DNA of 11,299 bases from an uncultured beta proteobacterium (GCA_903870955.1 CAIQEX010000730.1:1-11299); one strand, 5' to 3'. Shown: positions 1 through 7,300, counted from the first letter of the stretch. Made by a program: numbers and translations. Notes: a model not told the origin generated them from the sequence alone.

Positions 1-1
1 C

Positions 2-1087
2 AAGGGTGGCCAGTTTGATGTGATGACCATCGGCATGTACGAAACCCCGATCTGGGGCAAAAAGGGCTGGCTCAAAGAATTGAAGGCCGACGCCAGCTAC
101 GACGCGGACGACATCCTGCCCGCCATGCGAAACGGTTTGTCGGTCGACGGCAAAATGTTCGCCGCTCCGTTCTATGGCGAGAGCTCGATGCTGATGTACC
201 GCAGCGATCTCGTGCAGAAGGCCGGCGCGACGATGCCCGCCAACCCGACCTGGGAGCAGGTGCGCGACGCAGCTGCCAAGATCAATGACCCTGCCAATGG
301 CGTGTATGGTATTTGCCTGCGCGGCAAGCCGGGCTGGGGCGACAACATGGCCTTCCTGTCCACCATGGCCAACAGCTTTGGTGCCCAGTGGTTTGACATG
401 AAGTGGAAGCCGCAACTCGAATCCAAGCCCTGGAAAGACGCAGTCACGTTTTATGTTGATCTGCTGACCAAATACGGCCCTCCCGGTTCTTCGGCCAACA
501 GCTTCAACGAAATTCTGGCGCTGTACAACGAAGGCAAATGCGGCATGTGGATTGACGCCACCATCGCAGCCTCGTTCATCACCGATCCCAAGCAGTCCAA
601 AGTGGCTGACAAAGTGGCCTTTGCACAAGGCCCTTACAGCGTGACACAAAAGGGCGCTAACTGGCTGTGGGCCTGGGCTCTGGCGATTCCAGCCGGCACC
701 AAGAACGCAGACGCTGCACAGAAGTTCGTGAACTGGGCGACTTCCAAGGACTACATCCAACTGGTTGCCAAGACCAATGGCTGGGCCCACGTGCCAACCG
801 GCACACGCAAGTCCACTTACGCCAATGCCGAGTTCCAGAAGGCTGCTGTATTTGCTGCCGCTGAGAAGGCCGCCATCGACTCTGCCAACCCCAACGACAG
901 CACCTTGCCCAAGTCTCCGTATGTCGGTGTGCAGTTCGCAGCGATTCCTGAGTTCCAGGCGATTGGTATTGCCGTGGGTCAGCAGATGAGCGCGGCTCTG
1001 GCTGGCAAGACGACGATTGATGCGGCCTTGAAGGCTTCGCAAGTCGCAGCGGAACGCGAAATGAAAAAGGGCGGCTACTACAAATAA
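2..1087 (+). CDS. smoE: Polyol (sorbitol/mannitol) ABC transporter periplasmic binding protein, 5'-truncated
   Basis: Periplasmic solute-binding protein of a polyol ABC importer, bacterial extracellular solute-binding family 1. The reading frame is already open at position 2 and encodes 361 residues to the TAA at 1085-1087. The GTG at 20 is an internal valine codon, not a start. The first visible residues (KGGQFDVMTIG, then YETPIWG and KKGWL) match the region about 75-80 residues into SmoE/MtlE-type proteins of roughly 435 residues, so the signal peptide and first strands are missing. The rest is tryptophan-rich and typical of sugar-binding lobes, with segments such as GMWIDAT and the terminal KKGGYYK. 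The two permeases, the ATPase and two polyol dehydrogenases that follow support a polyol ligand, but the exact one (sorbitol, mannitol, arabitol) cannot be read from sequence. The family assignment is firm; the symbol follows the Rhodobacter smo operon by analogy. Confidence 0.9.
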   Translation, partial: KGGQFDVMTIGMYETPIWGKKGWLKELKADASYDADDILPAMRNGLSVDGKMFAAPFYGESSMLMYRSDLVQKAGATMPANPTWEQVRDAAAKINDPANGVYGICLRGKPGWGDNMAFLSTMANSFGAQWFDMKWKPQLESKPWKDAVTFYVDLLTKYGPPGSSANSFNEILALYNEGKCGMWIDATIAASFITDPKQSKVADKVAFAQGPYSVTQKGANWLWAWALAIPAGTKNADAAQKFVNWATSKDYIQLVAKTNGWAHVPTGTRKSTYANAEFQKAAVFAAAEKAAIDSANPNDSTLPKSPYVGVQFAAIPEFQAIGIAVGQQMSAALAGKTTIDAALKASQVAAEREMKKGGYYK

Positions 1088-1205
1088 GGCCCATTGGGCT
1101 ACTGCGCGGCTTGATCTGACGTCCGTGGTGCTCGCCGTACGAGAGTACGGCTGTGCGCCTCGCACGCCACCTCAAGCCGCTCGCTACGCCCACTGAACCT
1201 TATTT
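1082..1205. repeat. Large nested inverted repeat between binding protein and permease genes
   Basis: The 171-nt gap 1088-1258 is dominated by an extended imperfect inverted repeat. Paired arms from outside in: AAATAAGG 1082-1089 with CCTTATTT 1198-1205 (8 of 8); TGGGC 1095-1099 with GCCCA 1188-1192; GCGGCTTGA 1106-1114 with TCAAGCCGC 1172-1180 (9 of 9); GTGG 1125-1128 with CCAC 1167-1170; GCCGTAC 1134-1140 with GTACGGC 1145-1151 (7 of 7) around a GAGA loop. The outer arm includes the last codon and stop of the binding-protein gene. No T-run follows, so it is not a standard terminator. Such elements after binding-protein genes, for example the REP sequences between malE and malF, protect upstream mRNA and reduce downstream expression; that role here is inference. 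The pairing is read directly. Confidence 0.8.
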
Positions 1206-1258
1206 GGAGACGCTCCTTAACGCGCCATTCGATTTATAAAAACTACAACCTCCATCCC

Positions 1259-2119
1259 ATGAAGAAACTCTTGCCGCGGCTTTTGCTCACACCGGCGGTG
1301 CTGAGCCTGCTGATGTGGATGATCGTCCCGTTGGTGATGACGATTTATTTTTCCGTCATCCGCTACAACCTGATGCAGCCCGAAGTGACCGGATTTGCCG
1401 GGCTGGAAAATTTTGAATACTTTTTGACCGACCCTTCCTTCTCGGTGGCGGTGGTCAATACGCTGTTGCTGTTGGGCAGCGTGATCGTCATCACGGTGTT
1501 GTTCGGCATTGGCATTGCCTTGCTGATCGACAACCCGTTTCCCGGCCGCGGCGTGGTGCGCCTGTTGCTGATCTCGCCCTTTTTTGTCATGCCCACGGTG
1601 AACGCGCTGCTGTGGAAGCACATGATGATGAATCCGATATACGGCGTGCTGGCGCAGGTCTGGAAGTTCTTTGGCGCCACGCCGCTGGACTGGCTCACCG
1701 ACTTTCCGTTGGGCTCGGTGATCATCATGGTGGCCTGGCAGTGGTTGCCCTTTGCCACACTGATTTTCATGACGGCATTGCAAAGCATGAACCGCGAGCA
1801 ACTCGAAGCGGCGCGCATGGATGGCGCCACCTATTTGCAGCAGTTGCGTTACCTCTACATCCCGCACCTGGGCCGATCGGTGGCCGTGGTGGTGATGATT
1901 GAGATGATCTTTTTGCTCAGCGTGTTTGCCGAGATTTACACCACTACCGGTGGTGGTCCGGGCGACGCGAGTACCAATGTGGCCTTCCTGATTTTCAAGC
2001 AGGCACTGTTGAATTTTGATGCCGGTGTGGCTTCGGCCGGTGCGCTGTTTGCCGTGTTGTTGGCGAACATTGCGGCGGCCTTTTTGATTCGCATGGTCGG
2101 CAAGAACCTGGATAAATAA
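1259..2119 (+). CDS. smoF: Polyol ABC transporter permease, first subunit (SmoF/MtlF-like)
   Basis: Inner-membrane permease of the MalF/UgpA class of binding-protein-dependent transporters, 286 residues. About six hydrophobic segments are visible, roughly at residues 10-33, 66-90, 100-120, 150-173, 205-226 and 256-278. The cytoplasmic EAA loop that docks on the ATPase is clear at 183-191 (EAARMDGAT), followed by IP at 201-202. The TTTGGGPG motif at 228-235 is characteristic of this class. The ATG at 1259 gives the usual N-terminus: a short basic stretch followed by the first helix. No Shine-Dalgarno sequence is visible just upstream; the nearest GGAG (1206-1209) is about 50 nt away, so initiation may be weak or depend on other elements. 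It follows the large inverted repeat and is separated from the second permease by 4 nt. Substrate is inferred from neighbours. Confidence 0.92.
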   Translation: MKKLLPRLLLTPAVLSLLMWMIVPLVMTIYFSVIRYNLMQPEVTGFAGLENFEYFLTDPSFSVAVVNTLLLLGSVIVITVLFGIGIALLIDNPFPGRGVVRLLLISPFFVMPTVNALLWKHMMMNPIYGVLAQVWKFFGATPLDWLTDFPLGSVIIMVAWQWLPFATLIFMTALQSMNREQLEAARMDGATYLQQLRYLYIPHLGRSVAVVVMIEMIFLLSVFAEIYTTTGGGPGDASTNVAFLIFKQALLNFDAGVASAGALFAVLLANIAAAFLIRMVGKNLDK

Positions 2120-2123
2120 CACC

Positions 2124-2966
2124 ATGGCCACACATCCCTCCAAGCGCTCCAAATATCCTCCTGCGCTGATCGCGCGCACCTTGGCGGCCTGGGCCGTCAC
2201 GCTGGTTCTGTTCTTCCCGCTGGGCTGGCTGATACTGACGGCCTTCAAGACCGAGTTGCAAGCCATCTCGGTACCGCCTTTGCTGATCTTCACGCCGACG
2301 CTGGAAAATTTCAGCATCGTGCAAGAGCGAAGCGACTACCTGCTGTACGCACAAAACTCCTTGATCACCAGCGTGCTCTCCACCATCCTGGGTCTGATGC
2401 TGGCCTATCCGGCGGCCTATGCCATGGCCTTCTTCAAGGGCAAACACACCAAAGACATTCTGATGTGGATGCTCTCCACCAAGATGATGCCGGCCGTGGG
2501 TGCGCTGGTTCCGGTGTATGTGATGGCGCAGAGCACCGGCCTGCTGGATTCGCGCACGGCGCTGGTGATCGTCTTCACCTTGTCGAACCTGCCCATCATG
2601 GTGTGGATGCTGTATTCCTACCTAAAGGAGGTTCCGAATGAAATTCTGGAAGCCTCGCGCATGGATGGCGCCACGCTGTGGCAGGAGTTCCGTCTGGTGT
2701 TGTTGCCCCTGACCTTGGGTGGCTTGGCGTCCACCGGTCTGCTATGCCTCGTGCTGTCCTGGAACGAGGCCTTCTGGTCGCTCAACCTGAGTGCCGCGAA
2801 GGCCGGCACGCTGGCCACCTTGATTGCCAGCTACTCCAGCCCCGAAGGTCTGTTCTGGGCCAAGCTGTCGGCGGCCTCACTGATGGCGATTGCACCGATC
2901 GTGGTGTTCGGCTGGTTCAGCCAAAAGCAACTCGTCCAAGGCCTGACCTTCGGCGCCGTCAAATGA
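2124..2966 (+). CDS. smoG: Polyol ABC transporter permease, second subunit (SmoG/MtlG-like)
   Basis: Inner-membrane permease of the MalG/UgpE class, 280 residues, pairing with the preceding subunit to form the translocation pore. Hydrophobic segments lie near residues 18-40, 78-102, 112-134, 144-165, 195-214 and 245-264. The EAA loop is present at 176-183 (EASRMDGA), with the LLP turn at 193-195. The C-terminus (QLVQGLTFGAVK) is typical of the MalG class. The ATG at 2124 begins 4 nt after the upstream stop; only weak purine-rich sequence (GGATAAATAA) precedes it, so translational coupling is likely. Inside the gene, codons LKEV create a perfect AAGGAGGT before an out-of-frame ATG at 2638 (see findings). 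A 68-nt gap containing a near-perfect dyad separates it from the ATPase gene. Confidence 0.92.
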   Translation: MATHPSKRSKYPPALIARTLAAWAVTLVLFFPLGWLILTAFKTELQAISVPPLLIFTPTLENFSIVQERSDYLLYAQNSLITSVLSTILGLMLAYPAAYAMAFFKGKHTKDILMWMLSTKMMPAVGALVPVYVMAQSTGLLDSRTALVIVFTLSNLPIMVWMLYSYLKEVPNEILEASRMDGATLWQEFRLVLLPLTLGGLASTGLLCLVLSWNEAFWSLNLSAAKAGTLATLIASYSSPEGLFWAKLSAASLMAIAPIVVFGWFSQKQLVQGLTFGAVK

Positions 2967-2980
2967 TGCACACCCCTGGT

Positions 2981-2998
2981 TGGGGGCAATTGCACCCA
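2981..2998. other. 18-bp near-perfect dyad in permease-ATPase gap
   Basis: TGGGGGCAA followed directly by TTGCACCCA is a dyad with one mismatched pair (2985/2994), centred between 2989 and 2990. It starts 15 nt after the permease stop and ends 36 nt before the ATPase start. Size and symmetry resemble a protein operator, but the 68-nt gap shows no convincing promoter, so a role is unproven. It may equally be a weak mRNA hairpin or chance. Confidence 0.4.
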
Positions 2999-3020
2999 AT
3001 CGTTCGTACATAAAAAGATT

Positions 3021-3026
3021 AGGAGA
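3021..3026 (+). promoter_or_regulatory. Ribosome binding site for the ATPase gene
   Basis: AGGAGA lies 8 nt before the ATG at 3035, a well-spaced Shine-Dalgarno sequence. It is the clearest one at any gene start in this operon and supports the chosen start of the ATPase gene. The first permease and the mannitol dehydrogenase genes lack one. Confidence 0.75.
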
Positions 3027-3034
3027 CAAACCCC

Positions 3035-4096
3035 ATGGCATACCTTCAGTTGCAGGGCATTGAAAAGGAGTTCGGCAATGTGCGCGTGATTCGCGGCATT
3101 GACCTGGAAATCAAGCAAGGCGAGTTCATTGTTTTTGTCGGACCTTCCGGCTGCGGCAAGTCCACCTTGCTGCGGCTGATTGCCGGTCTCGAAGAGACCA
3201 CGGCGGGAACCCTGATGCTTGATGGCCGCGACATCACCGAACAGCCTTCCAGCAAGCGTGATCTGGCCATGGTGTTCCAGAGCTATGCGCTGTACCCGCA
3301 CATGAGCGTGTTCGAGAACATGAGTTTTGCACTCAAACTGGCCAAGGTCGACGAGGCCGTGATTCAGGAGAAAGTAGGGCGTGCCGCCAAGATTCTGAAC
3401 CTGACCAATTACCTGGAGCGCACACCCAAAGAGTTGTCTGGTGGACAGCGCCAGCGCGTGGCCATTGGCCGCGCCATCGTGCGCGCACCCAAGGTGTTTT
3501 TGTTTGACGAGCCCCTGTCGAATCTTGACGCAGCCCTGCGCGGCCAGACCCGCATCGAGATTGCCAAACTGCACCGTGACCTGGGTGCCACCACGATCTA
3601 TGTGACACACGACCAGGTCGAGGCCATGACGCTGGCCGACCGCGTGGTGGTGTTGCGCGATGGTGTGATCGAGCAGGTGGGTACGCCGCTGGAGTTGTAC
3701 GACCGTCCAGCGAACCAGTTTGTGGCCCAGTTCATTGGCACGCCGCAAATGAATATCGTCGCCGCCAGTGACCTCCAGACGTTGGTGAACAGCACCGGCA
3801 TGCCGGTGCAGCCGGATGGCTTCATCGGCATGCGCCCGGAAAACATCAGCCTCTGCGCACCCGCACAGGGCATGCTGACGGGCAAGGTTGAGTTGGTCGA
3901 GGCACTGGGTGCAGAGACGCTGATTTATGTGTCCACCGACAGTGGCGTGCAACTCGTGGCGCGCCAGGTCGAGCGCACCGAGTTGAGCGTGGGCAGCGCC
4001 ATCGGCCTGCATGTGGACGTCGATGCGGCGCATCTGTTTGATGCTGCGGGCCACATTACCCGTACCGGCGCAGCCCGTGAAACCCTGGTTCATTAG
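3035..4096 (+). CDS. smoK: Polyol ABC transporter ATP-binding protein (MalK/UgpC type)
   Basis: Cytoplasmic ATPase that powers the importer, 353 residues, normal for MalK/UgpC-type subunits. All nucleotide-binding elements are intact: Walker A GPSGCGKST at 36-44, Q-loop Gln82, signature LSGGQ at 134-138, Walker B VFLFDEP at 154-160, D-loop SNLD at 162-165, and switch His192. A C-terminal regulatory TOBE/OB-fold extension runs from about residue 235 and includes the family hallmark GMRPEN at 265-270. The ATG at 3035 has a good AGGAGA Shine-Dalgarno. The gene ends 2 nt before the mannitol dehydrogenase start, so the two are probably translated together. Substrate is inferred from the operon, because MalK-type ATPases can serve several sugar importers. 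The gene may also be annotated ugpC or msmK. Confidence 0.95.
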   Translation: MAYLQLQGIEKEFGNVRVIRGIDLEIKQGEFIVFVGPSGCGKSTLLRLIAGLEETTAGTLMLDGRDITEQPSSKRDLAMVFQSYALYPHMSVFENMSFALKLAKVDEAVIQEKVGRAAKILNLTNYLERTPKELSGGQRQRVAIGRAIVRAPKVFLFDEPLSNLDAALRGQTRIEIAKLHRDLGATTIYVTHDQVEAMTLADRVVVLRDGVIEQVGTPLELYDRPANQFVAQFIGTPQMNIVAASDLQTLVNSTGMPVQPDGFIGMRPENISLCAPAQGMLTGKVELVEALGAETLIYVSTDSGVQLVARQVERTELSVGSAIGLHVDVDAAHLFDAAGHITRTGAARETLVH

Positions 4097-4098
4097 CC

Positions 4099-5505
4099 AT
4101 GCCAAACACTACCAAACCTTTTCTGATGCTCCATTTGGGGCTGGGTTCTTTCCACCGTGCGCACCAGGCGCTGTACCTGCACCAGTTGCAGCAAAGCGGG
4201 GATACGCGCTGGGCTTTGGCGGGCGGCAATATTCGCCCCGACATGGTCGAGACCATTGACGCCCTGATCGCGCAAAACGGTGCCTACACGCTGGAGACCG
4301 TGACACCGCAGGGCGAGCGCACATACACCCGCATCACATCCATTCAGACGGTGGTGCGCCACGATCCGCTGCTGTCCGGGCTGGTCCGCCTGGGGGCGGA
4401 TGCCTTGACCCGCATCCTGTCGTTTACCGTGACCGAAGCCGGCTACTACCTGGACGCCAAAGACCGTCTCGATCTGAATTTCGCAGACCTGAAGGCCGAC
4501 CTGGCCGCAGTCCAGGCAGGACGGGCGGGTAGCACGATTTACGGCGCACTGGCCACCATTTTGCGGGCCCGCATGAAGGCGAATGGTGGCGCGGTCACGC
4601 TACTGAACTGCGACAACCTGCGCCACAACGGGGATCGCTCGCGCAGCGGCTTACTGCAATTTTTGGAACTGGCGGGCGACGCCGAATTGCTGACCTGGGT
4701 AAAGGCCAACACCAGCAGCCCCAACGCCATGGTCGATCGCATCACACCGCGTCCCACGCCCGTAGTCGCTGAGCGCGTGCTGGCTGCCACGGGTGTGGAC
4801 GATGCAGCTGCGTTGATGGGCGAGAGCTTTATCCAGTGGGTGATTGAAGACAACTTCATTGCCGGCCGGCCTGCTTGGGAAACCGTGGGTGTGGAAATGG
4901 TGGACTCGGTGCAAGCCTACGAGGAAGCCAAAATCCGCCTGCTGAATGCCACCCACAGTTGCATCGCGTGGGCCGGAACGCTGGTCGGTTACACCTATAT
5001 CCACGAAGGCACGCACGATCCGGAGATCCGCAAATTTGCCTTCGACTATGTCACCGACGATGTGATTCCGGTGCTGGATACGCCAGAGCACCCATGCCCT
5101 ATCAACCTGCAAAATTACCGCGATGTGGTGTTGGACCGCTTTGGCAATCCGGCCATAGCTGACACCAACCAGCGCGTGGCGATGGACGGCTTTTCCAAGA
5201 TCCCGGGCTTTATCGCACCCACGTTTCGCGAGCGTCTGGCACGCAATGAAAGCATTGACAGTGTGGCCATGCTGCCGGCCTTGTTTCTGGCTTACCTGCA
5301 ACGCTGGCACGCGGGAAAAATCAGCTACGAATACCAGGACCAGGCGATGGATCCGACTGTCGCCCACGCCATCTGTGAGTCTGCCGATCCGGTGGCGGCC
5401 TTCTGCGCGGACTTGCCGCTCTGGGGCACTTTGGCGAATGACCCAAGGCTCATCGCCGGGCTGCGCCAGGCCTATGCCCGTGTACAACAATTTATGAAAA
5501 GGTAA
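4099..5505 (+). CDS. mtlK: Mannitol 2-dehydrogenase (long-chain polyol dehydrogenase)
   Basis: NAD-dependent polyol 2-dehydrogenase of the long-chain mannitol dehydrogenase family (EC 1.1.1.67 type), oxidising D-mannitol to D-fructose and, in many members, also D-arabitol to D-xylulose. The 468 residues compare with about 477-493 for known homologues. Visible motifs: N-terminal nucleotide-binding segment HLGLGSFHRAHQA (12-24); CDNLRHNG at 171-178 with the likely catalytic-site Asn173; family signature around VDRITPRPTP (212-221); and the catalytic K-x4-N-x2-H pattern as Lys278, Asn283, His286, spaced as in Pseudomonas fluorescens mannitol dehydrogenase. No metal site is expected. The ATG at 4099 is 2 nt after the ATPase stop and lacks a Shine-Dalgarno, which suggests translational coupling. 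Its product fructose would need a fructokinase, which is not in this window. Confidence 0.93.
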   Translation: MPNTTKPFLMLHLGLGSFHRAHQALYLHQLQQSGDTRWALAGGNIRPDMVETIDALIAQNGAYTLETVTPQGERTYTRITSIQTVVRHDPLLSGLVRLGADALTRILSFTVTEAGYYLDAKDRLDLNFADLKADLAAVQAGRAGSTIYGALATILRARMKANGGAVTLLNCDNLRHNGDRSRSGLLQFLELAGDAELLTWVKANTSSPNAMVDRITPRPTPVVAERVLAATGVDDAAALMGESFIQWVIEDNFIAGRPAWETVGVEMVDSVQAYEEAKIRLLNATHSCIAWAGTLVGYTYIHEGTHDPEIRKFAFDYVTDDVIPVLDTPEHPCPINLQNYRDVVLDRFGNPAIADTNQRVAMDGFSKIPGFIAPTFRERLARNESIDSVAMLPALFLAYLQRWHAGKISYEYQDQAMDPTVAHAICESADPVAAFCADLPLWGTLANDPRLIAGLRQAYARVQQFMKR

Positions 5506-5510
5506 GCGCC

Positions 5511-6299
5511 ATGACACAACGTTTGAGTGGAAAACACGCCCTGCTGACCGGTGCTGCAGGTGGCATTGGCCTGGCAGTGGCAACCGCCTATTTGCGCGAA
5601 GGCGCCAAGTGCACGGTCGCCGATATCGGCAAGGCGCCGACACCCGAGTTGGCCGCGGTGATGGCCGCGCACCCGGAGGCCCTGCTGTATGTGCCCACCG
5701 ATGTCACGCAACTGCCCCAGATTGACGCCCTGATTGCGGCAGCCCAGGCGCGCTTTGGCGTCATCACCACGCTCTACAACAACGCCGCCATTTTTGACAT
5801 GGCCCCGCTGCTGGAAAGCGGTGAGGCGATGTACGACAAGATTTTCGCGGTGAACGTGAAGGGCGCATTTTTTGTAATGCAGAAGGTGTTGGCCCACATG
5901 GTTGCGCACCAGGTGCAGGGCGGTTCCGCCATCAACATGGCGTCACAGGCCGGTCGCCGTGGCGAGGCGCTGGTGTCCCATTACTGTGCCAGCAAAGCCG
6001 CCATCATCAGCTACACGCAGAGCGCAGCTTTAGCGATGGCACCGCACAAGATTCGTGTCAACGGCATTGCCCCCGGCGTCATTGCCACTCCCATGTGGGC
6101 CAACGTCGATGCGCTGTTTGCCAAATACGAAAATCTGCCCATCGGCGAGAAGAAAAAGCGGGTCGGCGAAGCCGTGCCCCTGGGCTACATGGGCGACCCC
6201 ACCGACATCTGTGGTGCGGCGGTTTTTCTGGCCAGCGATGAGGCCTCGTACATCACCGCGCAAACTTTGAATGTGGATGGCGGCAACGTGATGTCTTAG
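5511..6299 (+). CDS. smoS: Short-chain polyol dehydrogenase, sorbitol dehydrogenase-like (SmoS)
   Basis: Classical short-chain dehydrogenase/reductase, 262 residues. The NAD-binding motif TGAAGGIG is at 13-20, NNAA at 90-93, Asn115 in NVKG, and the catalytic Ser145, Tyr158 and Lys162 (YCASK) are all present. PGVIATPM (188-195) and the C-terminal NVDGGNVMS complete the fold. INMASQAGRRGEALV, YENLP and GEKK closely resemble, from memory, Rhodobacter sphaeroides sorbitol dehydrogenase SmoS, so oxidation of D-sorbitol to fructose (or galactitol/L-iditol oxidation) is the best reading. The ATG at 5511 is 5 nt after the mtlK stop, with AAAAGG (5497-5502) inside the end of mtlK as likely ribosome binding site. 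Paired with MtlK it lets one importer feed two polyol stereochemistries. Exact substrate is inferred. Confidence 0.88.
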   Translation: MTQRLSGKHALLTGAAGGIGLAVATAYLREGAKCTVADIGKAPTPELAAVMAAHPEALLYVPTDVTQLPQIDALIAAAQARFGVITTLYNNAAIFDMAPLLESGEAMYDKIFAVNVKGAFFVMQKVLAHMVAHQVQGGSAINMASQAGRRGEALVSHYCASKAAIISYTQSAALAMAPHKIRVNGIAPGVIATPMWANVDALFAKYENLPIGEKKKRVGEAVPLGYMGDPTDICGAAVFLASDEASYITAQTLNVDGGNVMS

Positions 6300-6310
6300 A
6301 CTGGCGGTGA

Positions 6311-7249
6311 ATGACCACACCGCGCACCATGCCCGCCAAACCCCGTCAACTCAAACCCGAACTCGAGCACGACTACAGTCGCTCGCCCGAGTTGGGCTAC
6401 GAGCGACCGGAAGAGGTCGGCATTATTCGCTGCCTGTCGCATGGTTTCCCGACGCCTTTGGCGCGCTGGCACTACCACGACGAATATGAATTGCACCTGA
6501 TCACTTCCACCTCCGGCAAGGCCTTTGTGGGTGACTGGATCGGACAGTTCAAGCCAGGGCATCTGGTGCTGACCGGCCCGCGCTTGCCGCACAACTGGGT
6601 CAGCATGGATTTGCCCGAAGGTGGCGTAGCAGAGCGCGATCGGGTGATCCAGTTTCCCCATGCGCCCATCGAGGAGGCGAGTCGCCATATTCCGGAAATG
6701 CGCGCGGTGTTGCCGCTGCTGGAGCGGGCCAAGCATGGCATCGAATTCTTTGAATTGTTTCCCCAGGCGATGGACCACTGGCAGCAGGTCAAGTCCTCGC
6801 AGGGGTTGGCGCGCTTCGGCGCGTTCTGTGAATTTCTGAATGAACTGGCGCAGTGCAAGGACTACCGCTTGCTGTCCAACGCGCAGATTCAAAGCGTCGA
6901 CAACGACGCGCAGTTGGACCAGATCAACGCGATTTTGAGCCGCATCACCGACAAACTTGCGGAGCCTTTGTCGGCTGCTGCGCTGGCTGAAGAACTGGGC
7001 ATGAACGAAAGCCGTTTTTCCCGTTTCTTCCGCCGTGCCACGGGCAACACCTTCACCGATTTTGTGAACCATGTGCGCATCAACCGCGCCTGCCAGTTTC
7101 TGATGGAATCGGACCGACAAATCACCAGCATTGCCTACGACGTAGGTTTTAACAACATCGCCAATTTCAACCGCCGCTTTCTGGACATCAAAGGCATGAC
7201 GCCGCGAGAATTTCGACGCCAGGTAGCCAAACGTTTCGGTGCGCAATAG
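6311..7249 (+). CDS. AraC-family transcriptional regulator of the polyol operon
   Basis: Predicted DNA-binding regulator, 312 residues. The N-terminal half is a cupin-type sensor: HYHDEYELHLI (54-64), then GDWIGQFKPGHLVLTGP (74-90) and PHNWVS. The C-terminal AraC domain (about 205-304) has two helix-turn-helix units, one around SAAALAEELGMNESRFSRFF (221-240) and one around ITSIAYDVGFNNIANFNRRF (271-290), followed by KGMTPREFR. Layout and length resemble Pseudomonas MtlR-type activators. An in-frame TGA at 6308-6310 directly precedes the ATG at 6311, so translation starts there or at ATG 6329; the GGCGGTGA before 6311 is poorly spaced. The 11-nt gap after the dehydrogenase suggests co-transcription, implying autoregulatory feedback. 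Its targets and inducer are inferred: the operon promoter is outside the window. Confidence 0.9.
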   Translation: MTTPRTMPAKPRQLKPELEHDYSRSPELGYERPEEVGIIRCLSHGFPTPLARWHYHDEYELHLITSTSGKAFVGDWIGQFKPGHLVLTGPRLPHNWVSMDLPEGGVAERDRVIQFPHAPIEEASRHIPEMRAVLPLLERAKHGIEFFELFPQAMDHWQQVKSSQGLARFGAFCEFLNELAQCKDYRLLSNAQIQSVDNDAQLDQINAILSRITDKLAEPLSAAALAEELGMNESRFSRFFRRATGNTFTDFVNHVRINRACQFLMESDRQITSIAYDVGFNNIANFNRRFLDIKGMTPREFRRQVAKRFGAQ

Positions 7250-7250
7250 G

Positions 7251-7300
7251 AGCCCCCACGCTCGCCCACTGCGTGTGGCTCTCTGCCCCCTCAAGGGGCT
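7251..7300. repeat. Structured intergenic element just after araC gene
   Basis: This GC-rich stretch begins 2 nt after the regulator stop and contains overlapping inverted repeats: AGCCCC 7251-7256 with GGGGCT 7295-7300; CACGC 7257-7261 with GCGTG 7271-7275; and GCCCC 7285-7289 with GGGGC 7295-7299 around CTCAA. They cannot all form at once. The sequence resembles intergenic repeats I recall from Comamonadaceae genomes, but copy number cannot be checked here. It may help end or protect transcripts from either side. Confidence 0.5.

Noticed and set aside
1940..1957. 18-nt near-perfect dyad ACCACTACCGGTGGTGGT in the first permease gene
   Set aside because: It encodes the conserved TTTGGGPG motif; Thr ACC/ACT codons next to Gly GGT codons create the symmetry automatically.
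1217..2317. Minus-strand open frame (366 codons) opposite the first permease
   Set aside because: His/Gln/Arg-rich low-complexity translation opposite a clearly conserved membrane protein gene; a frame shadow.
2990..3014. Possible promoter (TTGCAC and CATAAA) before the ATPase gene
   Set aside because: The -35 matches only three of six positions and the spacing is about 13 nt, too short to support a sigma-70 promoter call.
2831..4105. Long minus-strand open frame (424 codons) opposite the ATPase gene
   Set aside because: It is antisense to a gene with every ABC ATPase motif. The translation is rich in His, Gln and Ala with no recognisable domain, as expected opposite GC-rich coding sequence.
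4651..5643. Minus-strand open frame (330 codons) opposite mtlK and smoS
   Set aside because: It crosses the junction of two well-supported plus-strand genes and shows no domain of its own.
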